Origin: Desulfuromonas versatilis
GTDB lineage: Bacteria; Desulfobacterota; Desulfuromonadia; Desulfuromonadales; NIT-T3
Assembly (NCBI RefSeq): GCF_019704135.1
Contig: NZ_AP024355.1
Coordinates: forward strand, 2,412,001-2,476,000
Length of the DNA stretch: 64,000 nucleotides
Direction: 5' to 3'
Below the pieces are notes generated by a model. That model saw nothing but the letters and a program-made list of their open reading frames with translations. It was not told where the DNA came from and searched no databases. Both the position numbers and the translations under genes were made by a program. Of the stretch, positions 44,010 through 54,047 are shown piece by piece (the first letter of the stretch is position 1; each line of letters starts with the position of its first letter).

Positions 44010-45575
44010 TCACCTCGCGACTTTTCGCCGCAGCATCGAAAAAACCTCCTGGGCCTCGCCAACGCGCATCAGCAGGCACCCGCCCCAGTATACCAGAGCC
44101 CCGGCGCCAATGCCCGCCGCCAAAAGCGCGGCCTTGAATGCGCCCCTTCCCGCCTCGGCCCAGGGGCCGAAGGACAGCGTGAACCACACGACCAGCCCCA
44201 TGGCGGCGGTAGGCAACAGGATTTTAAGCAGGGTCAGGTAGACCGCCCTCAAACCCAGCAGCCCGAGTTTCCGGCGAAGGGCTACCAAAAGAGCTACCGC
44301 GTTGAACAGGGAGGACAGGGTCAACGCCAGTGCCAGCCCGACATGCTGCAAAGGCCCCATCAAGGCCAGCCCAAGCCCTGCGTTGACCAGAAAAGTGAAG
44401 AAGGAGATCAGAACCGGCGAGCGAGTGTCCTTCAAGGCATAGAAGGCCGGCACCACCACCCGGCTGACCCCGAGGAACAACAGACCCGGAGCGTAGGCGG
44501 CAAGCGCCAGGGCGGTCTGCCTGACCTCTTCGTAGCCGAATGCCCCTTTCATGAAGAACAGGCTGTAAACCGGGACGGCACAGAAAACCAGACCGACGGC
44601 CGCCGGAAGAGTGATCAGAATGATGATCGACAGGGCGAAGCGAAAAGAGTCCTTGAGGCCTTCATGGTCACCGAGGGAAGCCTGGCGACTCATGGACGGC
44701 AGCACCGCCTGGGCCAGCGCCACAATGAAGATGCCCTGAGGGAACTCGAACAGGCGCTGGCTGTAATAAAGATAGGAAACGCTCCCTTCGGGCAGAAAAG
44801 AGGCCAGCAGCTTGGTCACCACGGCGTTGACCTGGTAAATGGCCACCCCGGCGAGCCCCGGCAGCATCAACCGGCTGACCCGGACGACGGCCGGATGCCG
44901 GAAATGAAAATCCGCCCGCAGATGAACCCCCATCCTCCGCAGCACGGGATACTGCATGACCAGTTGCACCACCCCGCCGACCAGAACGCCGACGGCCAGG
45001 GCCATGATCGGTACCTCGAAATAGTCACGCAGGAAAATCGCACAGAAAATCATCGCCAGATTGAGCAGCAATGGCGAGACCGCGGGATAGAAATAATGCC
45101 CCTTTACGTTGAGCACCCCGGTCAACAGGGCCAGCAGACTGACGAAAAAGATGTACGGGAACATGACGCGGTTCAGCAGATCGGTCAGGGCAAGCTTGCC
45201 CTCGACGGCGCCGAAGCCGAAGCCGATGGCCCTTACGATCAGCGGCGAGCAGAGCACGCCGACCACCACCACGGCGCCCAGGACCAGAAACAACAGCGTC
45301 CAGCAGATATTGGCCACCCGCGCGGCTTCCTCTTCCCCCTGTCGATGTTGAACATCGGCGAAGGTCGGCACAAAGGCGGCGGTCAAAGAGCCTTCGGCGA
45401 AAAACCTCCGCAGCAGATTGGGAATGGTGAAGGCCATGAAGAAGGCATCGGTGGCAAAACCGGCGCCGAACATCCCGGCAACCACCATATCCCTGATCAG
45501 TCCGGCGACCCGGCTCATGCTGGTGGCTAACCCCATGACGCCGGTAGCCCGCGTTATCTGTTTTTTTTCCGACAT
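44010..45575 (-). CDS. murJ: Lipid II flippase MurJ
   Basis: A 521-residue inner-membrane protein of the MOP superfamily with about 14 spans. It begins GVMGLATSMSRVAGLIRDMVVAGMFGAGFATDAFFMAFTIPNLLRRFFAEG, the MurJ/MviN signature. It flips lipid II for peptidoglycan synthesis. It is divergent from rpsT, as in many bacteria. Confidence 0.95.
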   Translation of the reverse strand: MSEKKQITRATGVMGLATSMSRVAGLIRDMVVAGMFGAGFATDAFFMAFTIPNLLRRFFAEGSLTAAFVPTFADVQHRQGEEEAARVANICWTLLFLVLGAVVVVGVLCSPLIVRAIGFGFGAVEGKLALTDLLNRVMFPYIFFVSLLALLTGVLNVKGHYFYPAVSPLLLNLAMIFCAIFLRDYFEVPIMALAVGVLVGGVVQLVMQYPVLRRMGVHLRADFHFRHPAVVRVSRLMLPGLAGVAIYQVNAVVTKLLASFLPEGSVSYLYYSQRLFEFPQGIFIVALAQAVLPSMSRQASLGDHEGLKDSFRFALSIIILITLPAAVGLVFCAVPVYSLFFMKGAFGYEEVRQTALALAAYAPGLLFLGVSRVVVPAFYALKDTRSPVLISFFTFLVNAGLGLALMGPLQHVGLALALTLSSLFNAVALLVALRRKLGLLGLRAVYLTLLKILLPTAAMGLVVWFTLSFGPWAEAGRGAFKAALLAAGIGAGALVYWGGCLLMRVGEAQEVFSMLRRKVAR

Positions 45576-45749
45576 ACCTGCAGCCCTGCCCTCCCCGGGC
45601 GGAAATAACAGTCAGGATCGGCAGCGCGCCGACCGCCAACCCTTCAGAAAATCCCCCAACAGTGGATTATTTTTATTTAATTCCCCATTGCGAGTAAATA
45701 AGTTACTGATGCCATTGATCATTCCAATTTCGATTGGAGTATTTTTAAC

Positions 45750-45778
45750 TTGACGAGGCCATCAGCCGGTGATATAAA
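45750..45778 (+). promoter_or_regulatory. Sigma-70 promoter of rpsT
   Basis: TTGACG (45750-45755) and TATAAA (45773-45778) are separated by exactly 17 bp. The start codon of rpsT lies 58 bp further on. This is the best sigma-70 match seen in the window. Confidence 0.8.
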
Positions 45779-45836
45779 TCTAGCGCTGCAAACAATTACA
45801 AAAAAAATTTTCATCCCTGTTTCGGAGGAAAGAACC

Positions 45837-46100
45837 TTGGCCAATCACAAGTCAGCGCTTAAACGCAACAAGCAGAACGCGGTCCGCAACGCCAGAAACA
45901 CCCACATCCGCTCCACCATGCGGACTTATGTCAAGCAGGTTCGCGAGGCCGTTTCCGGCGGCGACCAGGCAGCGGCGAAAACCGCCCTGGAAAAAGCTAT
46001 CCCGTTTATCGACAAGGCTGCCACCAAAGGCGTGATTCATAAAGCCACCGCCAGCCGCAAGATTTCCCGCCTGACCAAACTGGTCAACGTCATCCAGTAG
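45837..46100 (+). CDS. rpsT: 30S ribosomal protein S20 (TTG start)
   Basis: An 87-residue basic protein ([20 protein letters not shown] after the start). The TTG at 45837 is preceded by GGAGG 8 bases upstream, and E. coli rpsT also uses UUG, which helps its autoregulation. It is a single gene with its own promoter and terminator. Confidence 0.96.
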   Translation: MANHKSALKRNKQNAVRNARNTHIRSTMRTYVKQVREAVSGGDQAAAKTALEKAIPFIDKAATKGVIHKATASRKISRLTKLVNVIQ

Positions 46101-46121
46101 TAACCCAGCTTTGCCAATTTA

Positions 46122-46147
46122 AAAGGGGCCCGTTCAGGGCCCCTTTT
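46122..46147. terminator. Bidirectional terminator between rpsT and holA
   Basis: AAAGGGGCCC (46122-46131) pairs with GGGCCCCTTTT (46137-46147) around a 5-base loop, with T-runs on both strands. It separates the convergent rpsT and holA, whose stop lies inside the right arm region. Confidence 0.92.
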
Positions 46148-47164
46148 TTATTCTCTCCCCGCAGCCGCGTCCCGATGAGCCGCAATGGTGAGAACCAGGT
46201 TCTCCAGGACCGCCGATGGATGGGCGCCACTGGACTTGAGTGCCAGGTCGGCGGCGAGAAAAATATCGAAAAACACCGGGTATTGCCGGGGTCCGAAGCT
46301 TTTACACTGGCGGACCAGCCCATCGATGAAGTAGGGATTGACCCCGACGCGACGGGCCAAATCCCTGTGGGGCACGCCCTGCTCAACCAGCTCCCGGGTT
46401 TTCCAGAGCTGGCGAAAATGCCGGACCATCATGTTAAGAATCAGCAGCGGCGCCACCCCTTCGTCCAGCAGGCGCCCCAGCAGGCGCAGCCCCTCGGCCG
46501 CGTCCCTCCTGCCGAGGACGTTGGTCAGATCAAAAATGCTGTCCACTCTGGTATCGGAGACGATGGCGGCGACGTCGGCCGTATCGACCAGGGTCTTGGC
46601 GCCGAGGTAGTCGAAAAGCTTGCCGAGTTCGCCGTGGACCTCCTGCAGGTTGCTCCCCACCCGCCGGCAGAACAGGGCCAGGGCATCCTCGGTAAAACTG
46701 CGCTGCCGCTCCCGTGCCTGTTCCTGAACGAAGGCCGGGATCTGGTTTTCGTATAACTTCTTGAATTCGACCAGCGCCCCGTGCTTCTTGAACTCCTGGA
46801 AGAATTTCTTGCGCCCGTCGATCTTGTCGCCGACAAAGGTAAGACAGGTTTCGGCGACGGGGTCTTTCAGGTAGGGGATGAAGGCTTCGAGCTGGGCGGC
46901 AGGGATCTCCTGGGCATCCTTGATCAGCACCAGGCGGTGGCTTGCCAGCACCGGCAAGGTGCGAGCGGTGTCGAGAACCGCTTCGGCCTGCAGGGTCTTG
47001 CCGTGATAAAGGCTGAAATTGAAATCCCTGGTATCGGCCGCGACCAGCGCCTCGCGGATAGTCTGCACGGCCTTGTCCAGATAGAACCCCTCCTCACCGT
47101 AGAGGAACAGCAGTTCGGGGATCTTTCTTGCCTGGATGGCACGTTTAAGCTCTGTCGGAGTCAT
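46148..47164 (-). CDS. holA: DNA polymerase III delta subunit
   Basis: A 338-residue clamp-loader subunit that opens the sliding clamp. It has the N-terminal domain with ELLFLYGEEGFYLDKAV and the conserved C-terminal part SIFDLTNVLGRRDAAEGLRLLGRLLDEGVAPLLILNMMVRHFRQL. GAGGTGG precedes the start. It follows lptE, the common leuS-lptE-holA order. Confidence 0.94.
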   Translation of the reverse strand: MTPTELKRAIQARKIPELLFLYGEEGFYLDKAVQTIREALVAADTRDFNFSLYHGKTLQAEAVLDTARTLPVLASHRLVLIKDAQEIPAAQLEAFIPYLKDPVAETCLTFVGDKIDGRKKFFQEFKKHGALVEFKKLYENQIPAFVQEQARERQRSFTEDALALFCRRVGSNLQEVHGELGKLFDYLGAKTLVDTADVAAIVSDTRVDSIFDLTNVLGRRDAAEGLRLLGRLLDEGVAPLLILNMMVRHFRQLWKTRELVEQGVPHRDLARRVGVNPYFIDGLVRQCKSFGPRQYPVFFDIFLAADLALKSSGAHPSAVLENLVLTIAAHRDAAAGRE

Positions 47165-47188
47165 TCCACCTCAACCCGGCAGCCAGGG

Positions 47189-47713
47189 TCAGAAGTCATC
47201 GCTAAGCCTGAAATAGAGCTCTTCGGCGAGTCGCCTGCTGATCAGGGCGATGGCCGCGGCCTCGTTGTCCTCCTGGATGTTCTTTTCGAGGCCGGCCGGG
47301 TATTCCTGGGCCCAGGAAACGAGCCCTTTCCAAAGCACCCGATCGTCGGCAGAGCGCCGCAACAAGGCGTTTACACTCATGCTCGAACGAAATTCGAGGA
47401 TGTTGTCGTCCTGGTCGTAGGAGATGGCGTCGGTCCGGTAACTGGTCACCGCCCCGGACAGGACCGCGTCGGCCTCCTCGAGCGCCTCCACCACACGAAA
47501 ACCACCGCGCCTGGAGAACTCGCTTACCAGCGCATTGGTGAAACTGACCTCGAGAAACGGCTCAGACCCGGGGTTGACAAAAGGCTCGATGCGCAGCTTT
47601 CCCACTGCGGCGAGGGCCCCCTGCCCCTCTCCCCTGCCAGGCGGATGATACCCGCAGCCACCCGCCGCCAGCAGCAGGGCAAGGCCCAGCACGATAAGCC
47701 AGAAGCGGATCAC
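47189..47713 (-). CDS. lptE: LPS-assembly lipoprotein LptE
   Basis: A 174-residue lipoprotein with a signal peptide and Cys20 ([11 protein letters not shown]). It matches the LptE fold ([31 protein letters not shown]; then YSYRTD-like strands). It plugs the LptD barrel for LPS export to the outer leaflet. The GTG start overlaps the leuS stop (GTGA). It is identified by position and family pattern. Confidence 0.9.
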   Translation of the reverse strand: MIRFWLIVLGLALLLAAGGCGYHPPGRGEGQGALAAVGKLRIEPFVNPGSEPFLEVSFTNALVSEFSRRGGFRVVEALEEADAVLSGAVTSYRTDAISYDQDDNILEFRSSMSVNALLRRSADDRVLWKGLVSWAQEYPAGLEKNIQEDNEAAAIALISRRLAEELYFRLSDDF

Positions 47714-50265
47714 CCTGCCACCACGTTGACCAGGCGCCCCGGGACCACGACCACCTTGCGGACGCTCTTGCCTTCAAGAAAGCGTGCGACGTTGGGGTCG
47801 CCAAGCGCAGCTTCACGGACGGCGGCTTCGTCGGCACCGGCAGGCACGGTCACCTTTCCCCGAACCTTGCCGTTGACCTGGACCACGATCAGTTTTTCAT
47901 CCTCGACCAGCGCCGCCTCGTCCCAGCTGGGCCAACCGGCCAGCAGCAAATCCTCCTGGTGCCCCAGCCGGGCCCAGAGCTCCTCCGCGATATGGGGCAC
48001 GAAGGGGGCCAAAAGCCGGACCACAGCTTCGAGAGATTCGCGCAGCACCGCGGGGTTTTCCCGTTTGGCCTCGAAAGCGTAGATGGCGTTCACAAGCTCC
48101 ATGACCGCGGCGATGGCGGTGTTGAAGTGGAAGCGGCCATCGATATCCTCGGTGACTTTTTTTATGGTCCGGTGAGTAATCCGGCGCAGGGTGCGGGCCT
48201 CCCCCTCGGAACCTGGATGCTCCTGGGGGCCCTGCATCAACTCGAGATTATCATAGACCGCCCGCCAGACGCGGTGCAGGAAACGGTAGCAGCCCTCCAC
48301 CCCCTGCTCGTTCCACTCGAGATCCTTCTCCGGGGGGGCGGCAAACAGCGAAAACAACCTGGCGGTGTCCGCCCCGTAACGATCGATCAGCCCGTCGGGG
48401 TCGATGACGTTCTTTTTCGATTTGCTCATCTTCTCGGTGCGGCCGACCTTGGCCTCGCTCTGGCATTTCACGCAGCGGCCGTCGACGAGTTCCTCGGGAA
48501 AGAGCCAGCCGTGCTTCGGGCAGGACCAGGTTTCCTTGCAGACCATGCCCTGGGTGAGCAGGTTGGTGAAGGGTTCGTCCACCTGCATCATCCCCAGGTC
48601 GCGCAACACCTTGGTGAAGAACCGGGCATAAAGCAGATGCATGACCGCATGCTCGATGCCGCCGATATACTGGTCGACAGGCAGCCAGTATTCAACGGCC
48701 TGGCGGTCGATCGGCCCGGAGGGGAAATCGGGGCAGGCGTAGCGGGCAAAGTACCAGGAACTCTCGACAAAGGTGTCGAAGGTGTCGGTCTCGCGCCTGG
48801 CCGCCTCGCCGCACTGGGGGCAGGTGACGGTCAAGAAGGATTGGTTTTTTGCCAGGGGCGAGCCCCCCTCGCCGGTAAATTCGACGTCGGTCGGCAACAC
48901 CACCGGCAAATCTTTTTCGGGGACGGGGACCGTCCCGCAGACGTCGCAGTAAATGATGGGGATCGGCGTACCCCAGTAGCGCTGCCGGGAGACCCCCCAG
49001 TCGCGCAGGCGGTAGTTGATGGTCTTTCTGCCGATGCCCTCCACTTCCAGGAACTCGGCGATCTTTTCCTTGGCCGTCTCGTTTTCCAGGCCGTCAAACT
49101 GTCCCGAGTTGACCAGGCGGCCGGGACCGGTCCAGGCCTCGGTCATGGTTTCCGGGCTCAGGGTCTGCCCCTCGGGCTGGATGACCACGCTCAGGGGCAG
49201 CCGGTATTTCCCGGCGAATTCGAAATCCCGCTGGTCGTGGGTGGGGACGGCCATGACCGCGCCGGTCCCGTATTCCATCAGCACGAAATTGGCCAGGTAC
49301 ACGGGCATTTTCTGCCGGGTAAGCGGATTGATGCAGCAGGTTCCGGTGAACACGCCCTCTTTTTCGAAATCATCGCTGGTACGCCGGGCCTTGTCCTGCC
49401 GCCTGACTTTGGCGATGAACGCCTCGACCTCAGCGCGTTGCCCCTCGGTTACCAGCTCCATGGCCATGGGGTGCTCAGGCGCCAGGCTCATGAAAGTGGC
49501 GCCGAACAGGGTGTCCGGCCTGGTGGTGAACACCCGGATCTTGTTGACGCTGTGTTCGATGGGAAACTCGATCTCGCATCCCGTACTGCGACCGATCCAA
49601 TTGCGCTGCATGGTCAGCACCGGCTCGGGCCACCCCTCGAGGTGCTCGGTCCAGTCGAGCAGTTCCTGCGCATACTCGGTGATTTTAAAGAACCACTGGT
49701 CCAGTTCCTTGGCTTCAACCTCGCTGTCGCAGCGCCAGCAGCAGCCGTCTTCGACCTGTTCGTTGGCCAAGACGGTCTGGCAGTCGGGGCACCAGTTGAC
49801 GGCACTGGTTTTCTTGTAGGCCAGCCCCCGCTCGAACATTTTCAGAAAGACCAGTTGTTCCCATTTATAGTAGTCCACATCACAGGTGGCGAATTCGCGG
49901 TCCCAGTCGTAGGAAAGGCCCATTTTCTTGAGCTGGGAGCGCATATTGTCGATATTTTCATAGGTCCACTTGGCCGGGTGCGTGCCGTGCTGGATCGCCG
50001 CGTTCTCAGCGGGCATGCCGAAAGCGTCCCACCCCATCGGGTGCAGCACGTTAAAACCCTGCATCCGCTTGAAGCGCGCCACCACATCGCCGATGGAATA
50101 ATTTCTGACATGTCCCATGTGAATGCGCCCGGAGGGATAGGGGAACATCTCCAAAAGATAGTATTTTTTCCGGGTGGGGTCTTCGCAGACCTTGAAGGAC
50201 TTGTTTTTCTGCCAGAAACTTTGCCAGGTGGATTCCACCGACTTTGGATTATAGCGCTCTTCCAT
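47710..50265 (-). CDS. leuS: Leucyl-tRNA synthetase
   Basis: An 851-residue class I synthetase. The HIGH motif appears as HMGHVRNY and the KMSKS motif as KMSKSKKN. The editing (CP1) domain and a C-terminal ENGKVRGK-like [18 protein letters not shown] are present. ATG 50265 follows GGAGG; the upstream open frame is not family-like. Confidence 0.97.
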   Translation of the reverse strand: MEERYNPKSVESTWQSFWQKNKSFKVCEDPTRKKYYLLEMFPYPSGRIHMGHVRNYSIGDVVARFKRMQGFNVLHPMGWDAFGMPAENAAIQHGTHPAKWTYENIDNMRSQLKKMGLSYDWDREFATCDVDYYKWEQLVFLKMFERGLAYKKTSAVNWCPDCQTVLANEQVEDGCCWRCDSEVEAKELDQWFFKITEYAQELLDWTEHLEGWPEPVLTMQRNWIGRSTGCEIEFPIEHSVNKIRVFTTRPDTLFGATFMSLAPEHPMAMELVTEGQRAEVEAFIAKVRRQDKARRTSDDFEKEGVFTGTCCINPLTRQKMPVYLANFVLMEYGTGAVMAVPTHDQRDFEFAGKYRLPLSVVIQPEGQTLSPETMTEAWTGPGRLVNSGQFDGLENETAKEKIAEFLEVEGIGRKTINYRLRDWGVSRQRYWGTPIPIIYCDVCGTVPVPEKDLPVVLPTDVEFTGEGGSPLAKNQSFLTVTCPQCGEAARRETDTFDTFVESSWYFARYACPDFPSGPIDRQAVEYWLPVDQYIGGIEHAVMHLLYARFFTKVLRDLGMMQVDEPFTNLLTQGMVCKETWSCPKHGWLFPEELVDGRCVKCQSEAKVGRTEKMSKSKKNVIDPDGLIDRYGADTARLFSLFAAPPEKDLEWNEQGVEGCYRFLHRVWRAVYDNLELMQGPQEHPGSEGEARTLRRITHRTIKKVTEDIDGRFHFNTAIAAVMELVNAIYAFEAKRENPAVLRESLEAVVRLLAPFVPHIAEELWARLGHQEDLLLAGWPSWDEAALVEDEKLIVVQVNGKVRGKVTVPAGADEAAVREAALGDPNVARFLEGKSVRKVVVVPGRLVNVVAG

Positions 50266-50431
50266 GAATCCTCCGCAGCCATGAGGCCTGCTGGTTACAA
50301 ACAGGAAAACCGGCCTGAGCCGGTATGCAGCAACAACTGGGGCACGAGGGTCTTCCCGCCGGCGGTCCGGGGACGCACCCTCGCCGCCGCTCCTCATCCT
50401 CCCGGCCCGGGTTATGGACCTTCCGGCGGAC

Positions 50432-50650
50432 CTATTTCTCCCGGTAGGTAATGCGGCCCCTGGTCAGGTCGTAAGGCGACAACTCGACGGTGACCCGGTC
50501 CCCCGGAAGAATACGGATATAAAACTTGCGCATCTTCCCGGAAATGTGCGCCAGTACAACGTGGCCATTATCGAGCTTGACCCTGAACATGGCATTGGGC
50601 AGAGGTTCGATTACCTCGCCCTCGACTTCGATCGCTTCTTCTTTGGCCAA
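50432..50650 (-). CDS. infA: Translation initiation factor IF-1 (TTG start)
   Basis: A 72-residue S1-fold protein ([52 protein letters not shown]). The TTG at 50650 has AGGAGG 5 bases upstream. It binds the 30S A-site during initiation. It lies between leuS and the chemosensory cluster. Confidence 0.96.
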   Translation of the reverse strand: MAKEEAIEVEGEVIEPLPNAMFRVKLDNGHVVLAHISGKMRKFYIRILPGDRVTVELSPYDLTRGRITYREK

Positions 50651-50839
50651 AGGTTCCTCCTTGAAGGTTTAAATGCCGCGCGAACCAGCAGGTCCCGCTG
50701 CGGCAATTCAGTGGTTTTGCGACTCGGGCACGCTATTTAACAAGATTTCACAGGGAAAAGTCAACCCTCGGACGAGGGTCGGCAAAATTTTCGGCAACAA
50801 CGAGGGAATCCAACATTGCCTCGGCAACCCGGTCGGGTT

Positions 50840-51220
50840 CTATACCTTTAGAAGCCTTTTCACGGCTTCGAGAACCCGGGTCGGCTGGATCGGTTTGGTG
50901 AGATATTCATTGGCTCCCAGGGCCATGGCCCGTTCTCTGTCCTCCTGGGCACCTTCGGTGGTGATGATGATGATGGGAACATCCTTGTTGGCGGGATCAT
51001 TACGCACCAAGCTGACCAGTTTCAGCCCATCCATGATGGGCATATTGATATCGGTCAGGATAAGGTCGAAGCGGTTGCCAGCAATTTTCTTCAGCCCGTC
51101 AACTCCGTCCGAGGCCTCGACAATCGTAAATTCCCTTACCCGCTTCAGGGCAAAGACAATCAACTGACGCATGGTCGGCGAATCTTCGACGATAAGAAGC
51201 TTGAAATTTTTCGCGGACAC
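50840..51220 (-). CDS. CheY-like response regulator (cluster end)
   Basis: A 126-residue single receiver domain. The phospho-acceptor Asp lies in LILTDINMPIMDG, with acidic pair EDS near the start, IIITTEG and the K of YLTKPIQ. GTG 51220 follows GGGAGG. It is the last gene of the chemosensory cluster and could be an output protein. It is very similar in layout to the receiver at 61559. Confidence 0.9.
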   Translation of the reverse strand: MSAKNFKLLIVEDSPTMRQLIVFALKRVREFTIVEASDGVDGLKKIAGNRFDLILTDINMPIMDGLKLVSLVRNDPANKDVPIIIITTEGAQEDRERAMALGANEYLTKPIQPTRVLEAVKRLLKV

Positions 51221-51241
51221 GAAGAACCTCCCCCTCCAGGG

Positions 51242-52078
51242 CTATTTGGTCAGCAGCTCAATGAATCCCTGCATGGTTGAAAGTTTTCTCTCGGATTCGG
51301 AATACAACTTGGACGAGAAAATAGCAGTCGCGGCGTGGCCGGCAAGCAGCGTGAACAACTCGTAGTCCACCTCGGCGAAATGGTCCTTCTGCACCAGTAG
51401 TTTATAAATGACAATGACGCCAATGACCTGCTCTTTGATCTTCAGCGGGATGCAAACCATGGGCCGGGAAAGTTCCCGGCTGTAACCGGCTATCTCCTCG
51501 ATGAAATAGTTTTCCCCGGTTTGGGCTGCCTGACCGATGATTCCCTTGCCCATGGGGACTATCGGAAAATCTCCCGTGGCGATCCCCTCGCTGGCAACGG
51601 CCTGCAGTTTTTTGGCTTTCTCGTCAAGCAGAAGAATGCCGAATTCTTCCCCACCGATCAAATTAATGATGATTTCCATGATGATCTGCAGGACTTCACG
51701 AAAATCCAGGGTCGAATGCAACTGGTAGGAGGCTATGTAGAGGTTGGCGAGTTTATTGTTCTCAGCTTCGATCTCGACATATCGGTTGGCGAAATCGAGA
51801 TTTTCCTTTTCGACCTGCCTGATCCGGTCGAGAATTTCCACTCTTTCCTGTTCAAGGTCCCTTACCTTACGCCTGAGATGATCTTTCTCAGGGTCCTGGC
51901 TATCCGAGGGGTACGATTTTTCCGGGCCCCTCAGGGACTCCTTGAGCTCCAGCAGTTGGAAACGCAGCCGTTCGTTCTCCTTGAGCAACTCCTGGGTGAA
52001 CTCGGCCCCCTTCTTGAACGCCTGGAGAAACTCTTCGGCGCGTTTCACTATCGAGCGGTCGTCATCCCGTTCGGTCAT
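51242..52078 (-). CDS. GAF-domain protein with N-terminal coiled coil
   Basis: A 278-residue cytoplasmic protein. Residues about 15-115 are coiled coil with many Glu/Lys/Arg; the remainder is a GAF domain (SYQLHSTLDFREVLQIIMEIIINLIGGEEFGILLLDEKAKKLQAVASEGI). There is no kinase or cyclase domain. It lies 34 bp downstream of cheB and may sense a ligand or scaffold the signalling array. Sensing is inferred. Confidence 0.8.
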   Translation of the reverse strand: MTERDDDRSIVKRAEEFLQAFKKGAEFTQELLKENERLRFQLLELKESLRGPEKSYPSDSQDPEKDHLRRKVRDLEQERVEILDRIRQVEKENLDFANRYVEIEAENNKLANLYIASYQLHSTLDFREVLQIIMEIIINLIGGEEFGILLLDEKAKKLQAVASEGIATGDFPIVPMGKGIIGQAAQTGENYFIEEIAGYSRELSRPMVCIPLKIKEQVIGVIVIYKLLVQKDHFAEVDYELFTLLAGHAATAIFSSKLYSESERKLSTMQGFIELLTK

Positions 52079-52112
52079 CCCTCATCTCCCGTGGTATATC
52101 TGTCTGCTGGAA

Positions 52113-53165
52113 TCAGTTGTAACAGCGGCGCAGAATTTCGCTGCAAATCAGCGGCAAGGGCACCACCTTGTCCACTTTGCCGGTGGCGATCGCCTCTTTG
52201 GGCATGCCGAACACGACGCTGGTCTCCTCGGCCTCGGCCAACGCCTGGCCGCCTGCCTTCTTGATGTCCAGGACCCCCTGGGCCCCGTCGTTGCCCATGC
52301 CGGTCAGGACCACGCCAAGCAGGTCAGCCCCGAAAACCTCAGCGGCGGATGTGAACATGGCATCCACCGAGGGAACGTAGCGCTGCCCCTCCCTGGGTTC
52401 GACGACCTGCACCGACACCTCATCTCCGACCCGGGTAAAAACCAGGTTCCTGCCCCCAGGCGCAACCAGCACGCGACCAGGCAGCAGCAGGTCGCCCGAT
52501 TTGGCTTCGGCGATTTCGAGATGGCTGTACTTGTTGAGCCGCTCGGCAAAGGCGCGGGTGAAGACCGGCGGCATATGCTGGGACACGGCAAAGGCGATGG
52601 GCACCGGTTCCTGGATCGCGGAAAAGATCGCCTGGAGCGCCGGCGGCCCTCCCGTCGAGGCCCCGATCACCACATGGGAAATGGCCTGGCGGGCACTGCT
52701 GTTGGCTAACCGGGTGCCGGCACTGCAGGGTGGCTTGACCATGGTGCGCGTGAGCACCTTGCGCAAATCGGTTCGCGCCACCTGGAGAACCTTCTGCACA
52801 AGATCCTCGCGGATCTTGACGAGCTCGGGGGAAACCCTGGCGGAAGGCTTGGGTATGAATTCGACGGCGCCCAACTCGAGTGCCTTGAATACGTTTTCAT
52901 CCTCCGCCAGTGCCGAAACGACGATGACCGGCGTCGGGCGCTGCTCCATGACAATCCGCAGAAAGCCGAACCCGTCCATGCGAGGCATGGCCAGATCGAG
53001 GGTGACCAGGTCGGGCTGCAGGTCGAAAACCTTGCGCAGCCCTTCTTCGCCGTCGCAGGCATCCCCGACCACCTCCACGCCGGGGATGGCCTCGAGCATT
53101 TTGGCAATAGTCCTGCGGTTGAACGCAGAATCGTCAATAACCAGTATTCGCAGCGGCGAGGTCAT
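52113..53165 (-). CDS. cheB: Chemotaxis protein methylesterase CheB
   Basis: A 350-residue protein: receiver domain (ILVIDDSAFNRR, LVTLDLAMPRMDGF) plus methylesterase domain with the catalytic Ser in VIGASTGGPPALQ, His in VSQHMPPVFTRAFAERLN and Asp in VVLTGMGNDGAQG. It removes methyl groups from, or deamidates, chemoreceptors. ATG 53165 overlaps the cheR stop (ATGA). Confidence 0.95.
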   Translation of the reverse strand: MTSPLRILVIDDSAFNRRTIAKMLEAIPGVEVVGDACDGEEGLRKVFDLQPDLVTLDLAMPRMDGFGFLRIVMEQRPTPVIVVSALAEDENVFKALELGAVEFIPKPSARVSPELVKIREDLVQKVLQVARTDLRKVLTRTMVKPPCSAGTRLANSSARQAISHVVIGASTGGPPALQAIFSAIQEPVPIAFAVSQHMPPVFTRAFAERLNKYSHLEIAEAKSGDLLLPGRVLVAPGGRNLVFTRVGDEVSVQVVEPREGQRYVPSVDAMFTSAAEVFGADLLGVVLTGMGNDGAQGVLDIKKAGGQALAEAEETSVVFGMPKEAIATGKVDKVVPLPLICSEILRRCYN

Positions 53166-54040
53166 GACACCCCTTCCGGGCATTCGGACAGCGAAGGCCT
53201 CTGATACACCATGTCGTGGGTAAAATGCCTCAGGGCAAATGCGTTGGAAATATTCATCAAAGATTCCGAGTGACCGAGCAACAGGTACCCCTCGGGTCGC
53301 AGCCGATGGTAAAAGCTCTCGATTACCCTGCGCTTGGCGGCCAGATCGAAATAGATGATCACGTTGCGGCAGAAGACCACATCCATTTTACCCAACAGGG
53401 CGACCCGCGCCGAATCGAACAGGTTGAGATAGCTGATGGACACCAGGTCCCTCACCCGATCTGAAATCCGGAACTTGCCTTCCGTTTCGGAAAAATAACG
53501 TCTCTGGTAATCGGGCTTGGTGCTGCGAAAGGAGCTGGCACCATAGAGCCCTTTCCGGGCGATCTGCAGCACCCGTTGGCTGATATCCGTGCCGATGATT
53601 TCGATCTTCCAGTCCCGCAGGGAAGGTTCTTCGAGCAGCAGCATGGCCAGAGTGTACGGCTCCTCGCCGGAAGAGCAGCCGGCGCTCCAGATTCGCAGAC
53701 TCCGGTCGCCGTTTCGTTCCTTGCGCTCGCGGATTTCGGGAATGATTTCCTCGCTGAAGGTTCTCAGCTGAAAATCTTCGCGGAAAAAATAGGTTTCGTT
53801 GGTGGTCAATGCATTGACCACCTCGGTCAACTCCTGGTCACGGTCCTTGTTGTACCGCAGCAGATAATAGTAATCCTTGAACGACTTGAGTCGATGCTGC
53901 TGCAGCCGTTTTCCCAACCGCCTTTCCAGCAGGTACTTGGAATCGGGCGTGAAATGAAGTCCGCAGTGCTGGTACACCAGGTCCCGCAGCAAGCGGAACT
54001 CTTCATCGTTCATGGGGATTTCGGGGTTGAAAAAAAGCAT
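53162..54040 (-). CDS. cheR: Chemoreceptor methyltransferase CheR
   Basis: A 292-residue SAM-dependent methyltransferase. It has an N-terminal all-alpha domain, then TNETYFFREDFQ and the SAM motif IWSAGCSSGEEPYTLAMLL, and VIIYFDLAAKRRVIESFY. It methylates receptor glutamates, yet no receptor gene is in this cluster. GGTGAGG precedes ATG 54040. Confidence 0.95.
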   Translation of the reverse strand: MLFFNPEIPMNDEEFRLLRDLVYQHCGLHFTPDSKYLLERRLGKRLQQHRLKSFKDYYYLLRYNKDRDQELTEVVNALTTNETYFFREDFQLRTFSEEIIPEIRERKERNGDRSLRIWSAGCSSGEEPYTLAMLLLEEPSLRDWKIEIIGTDISQRVLQIARKGLYGASSFRSTKPDYQRRYFSETEGKFRISDRVRDLVSISYLNLFDSARVALLGKMDVVFCRNVIIYFDLAAKRRVIESFYHRLRPEGYLLLGHSESLMNISNAFALRHFTHDMVYQRPSLSECPEGVS

Positions 54041-54047
54041 TTCTACC

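Noticed and set aside
47959-50451. 830-codon plus-strand frame
   Set aside because: Antisense to leuS; shadow frame.
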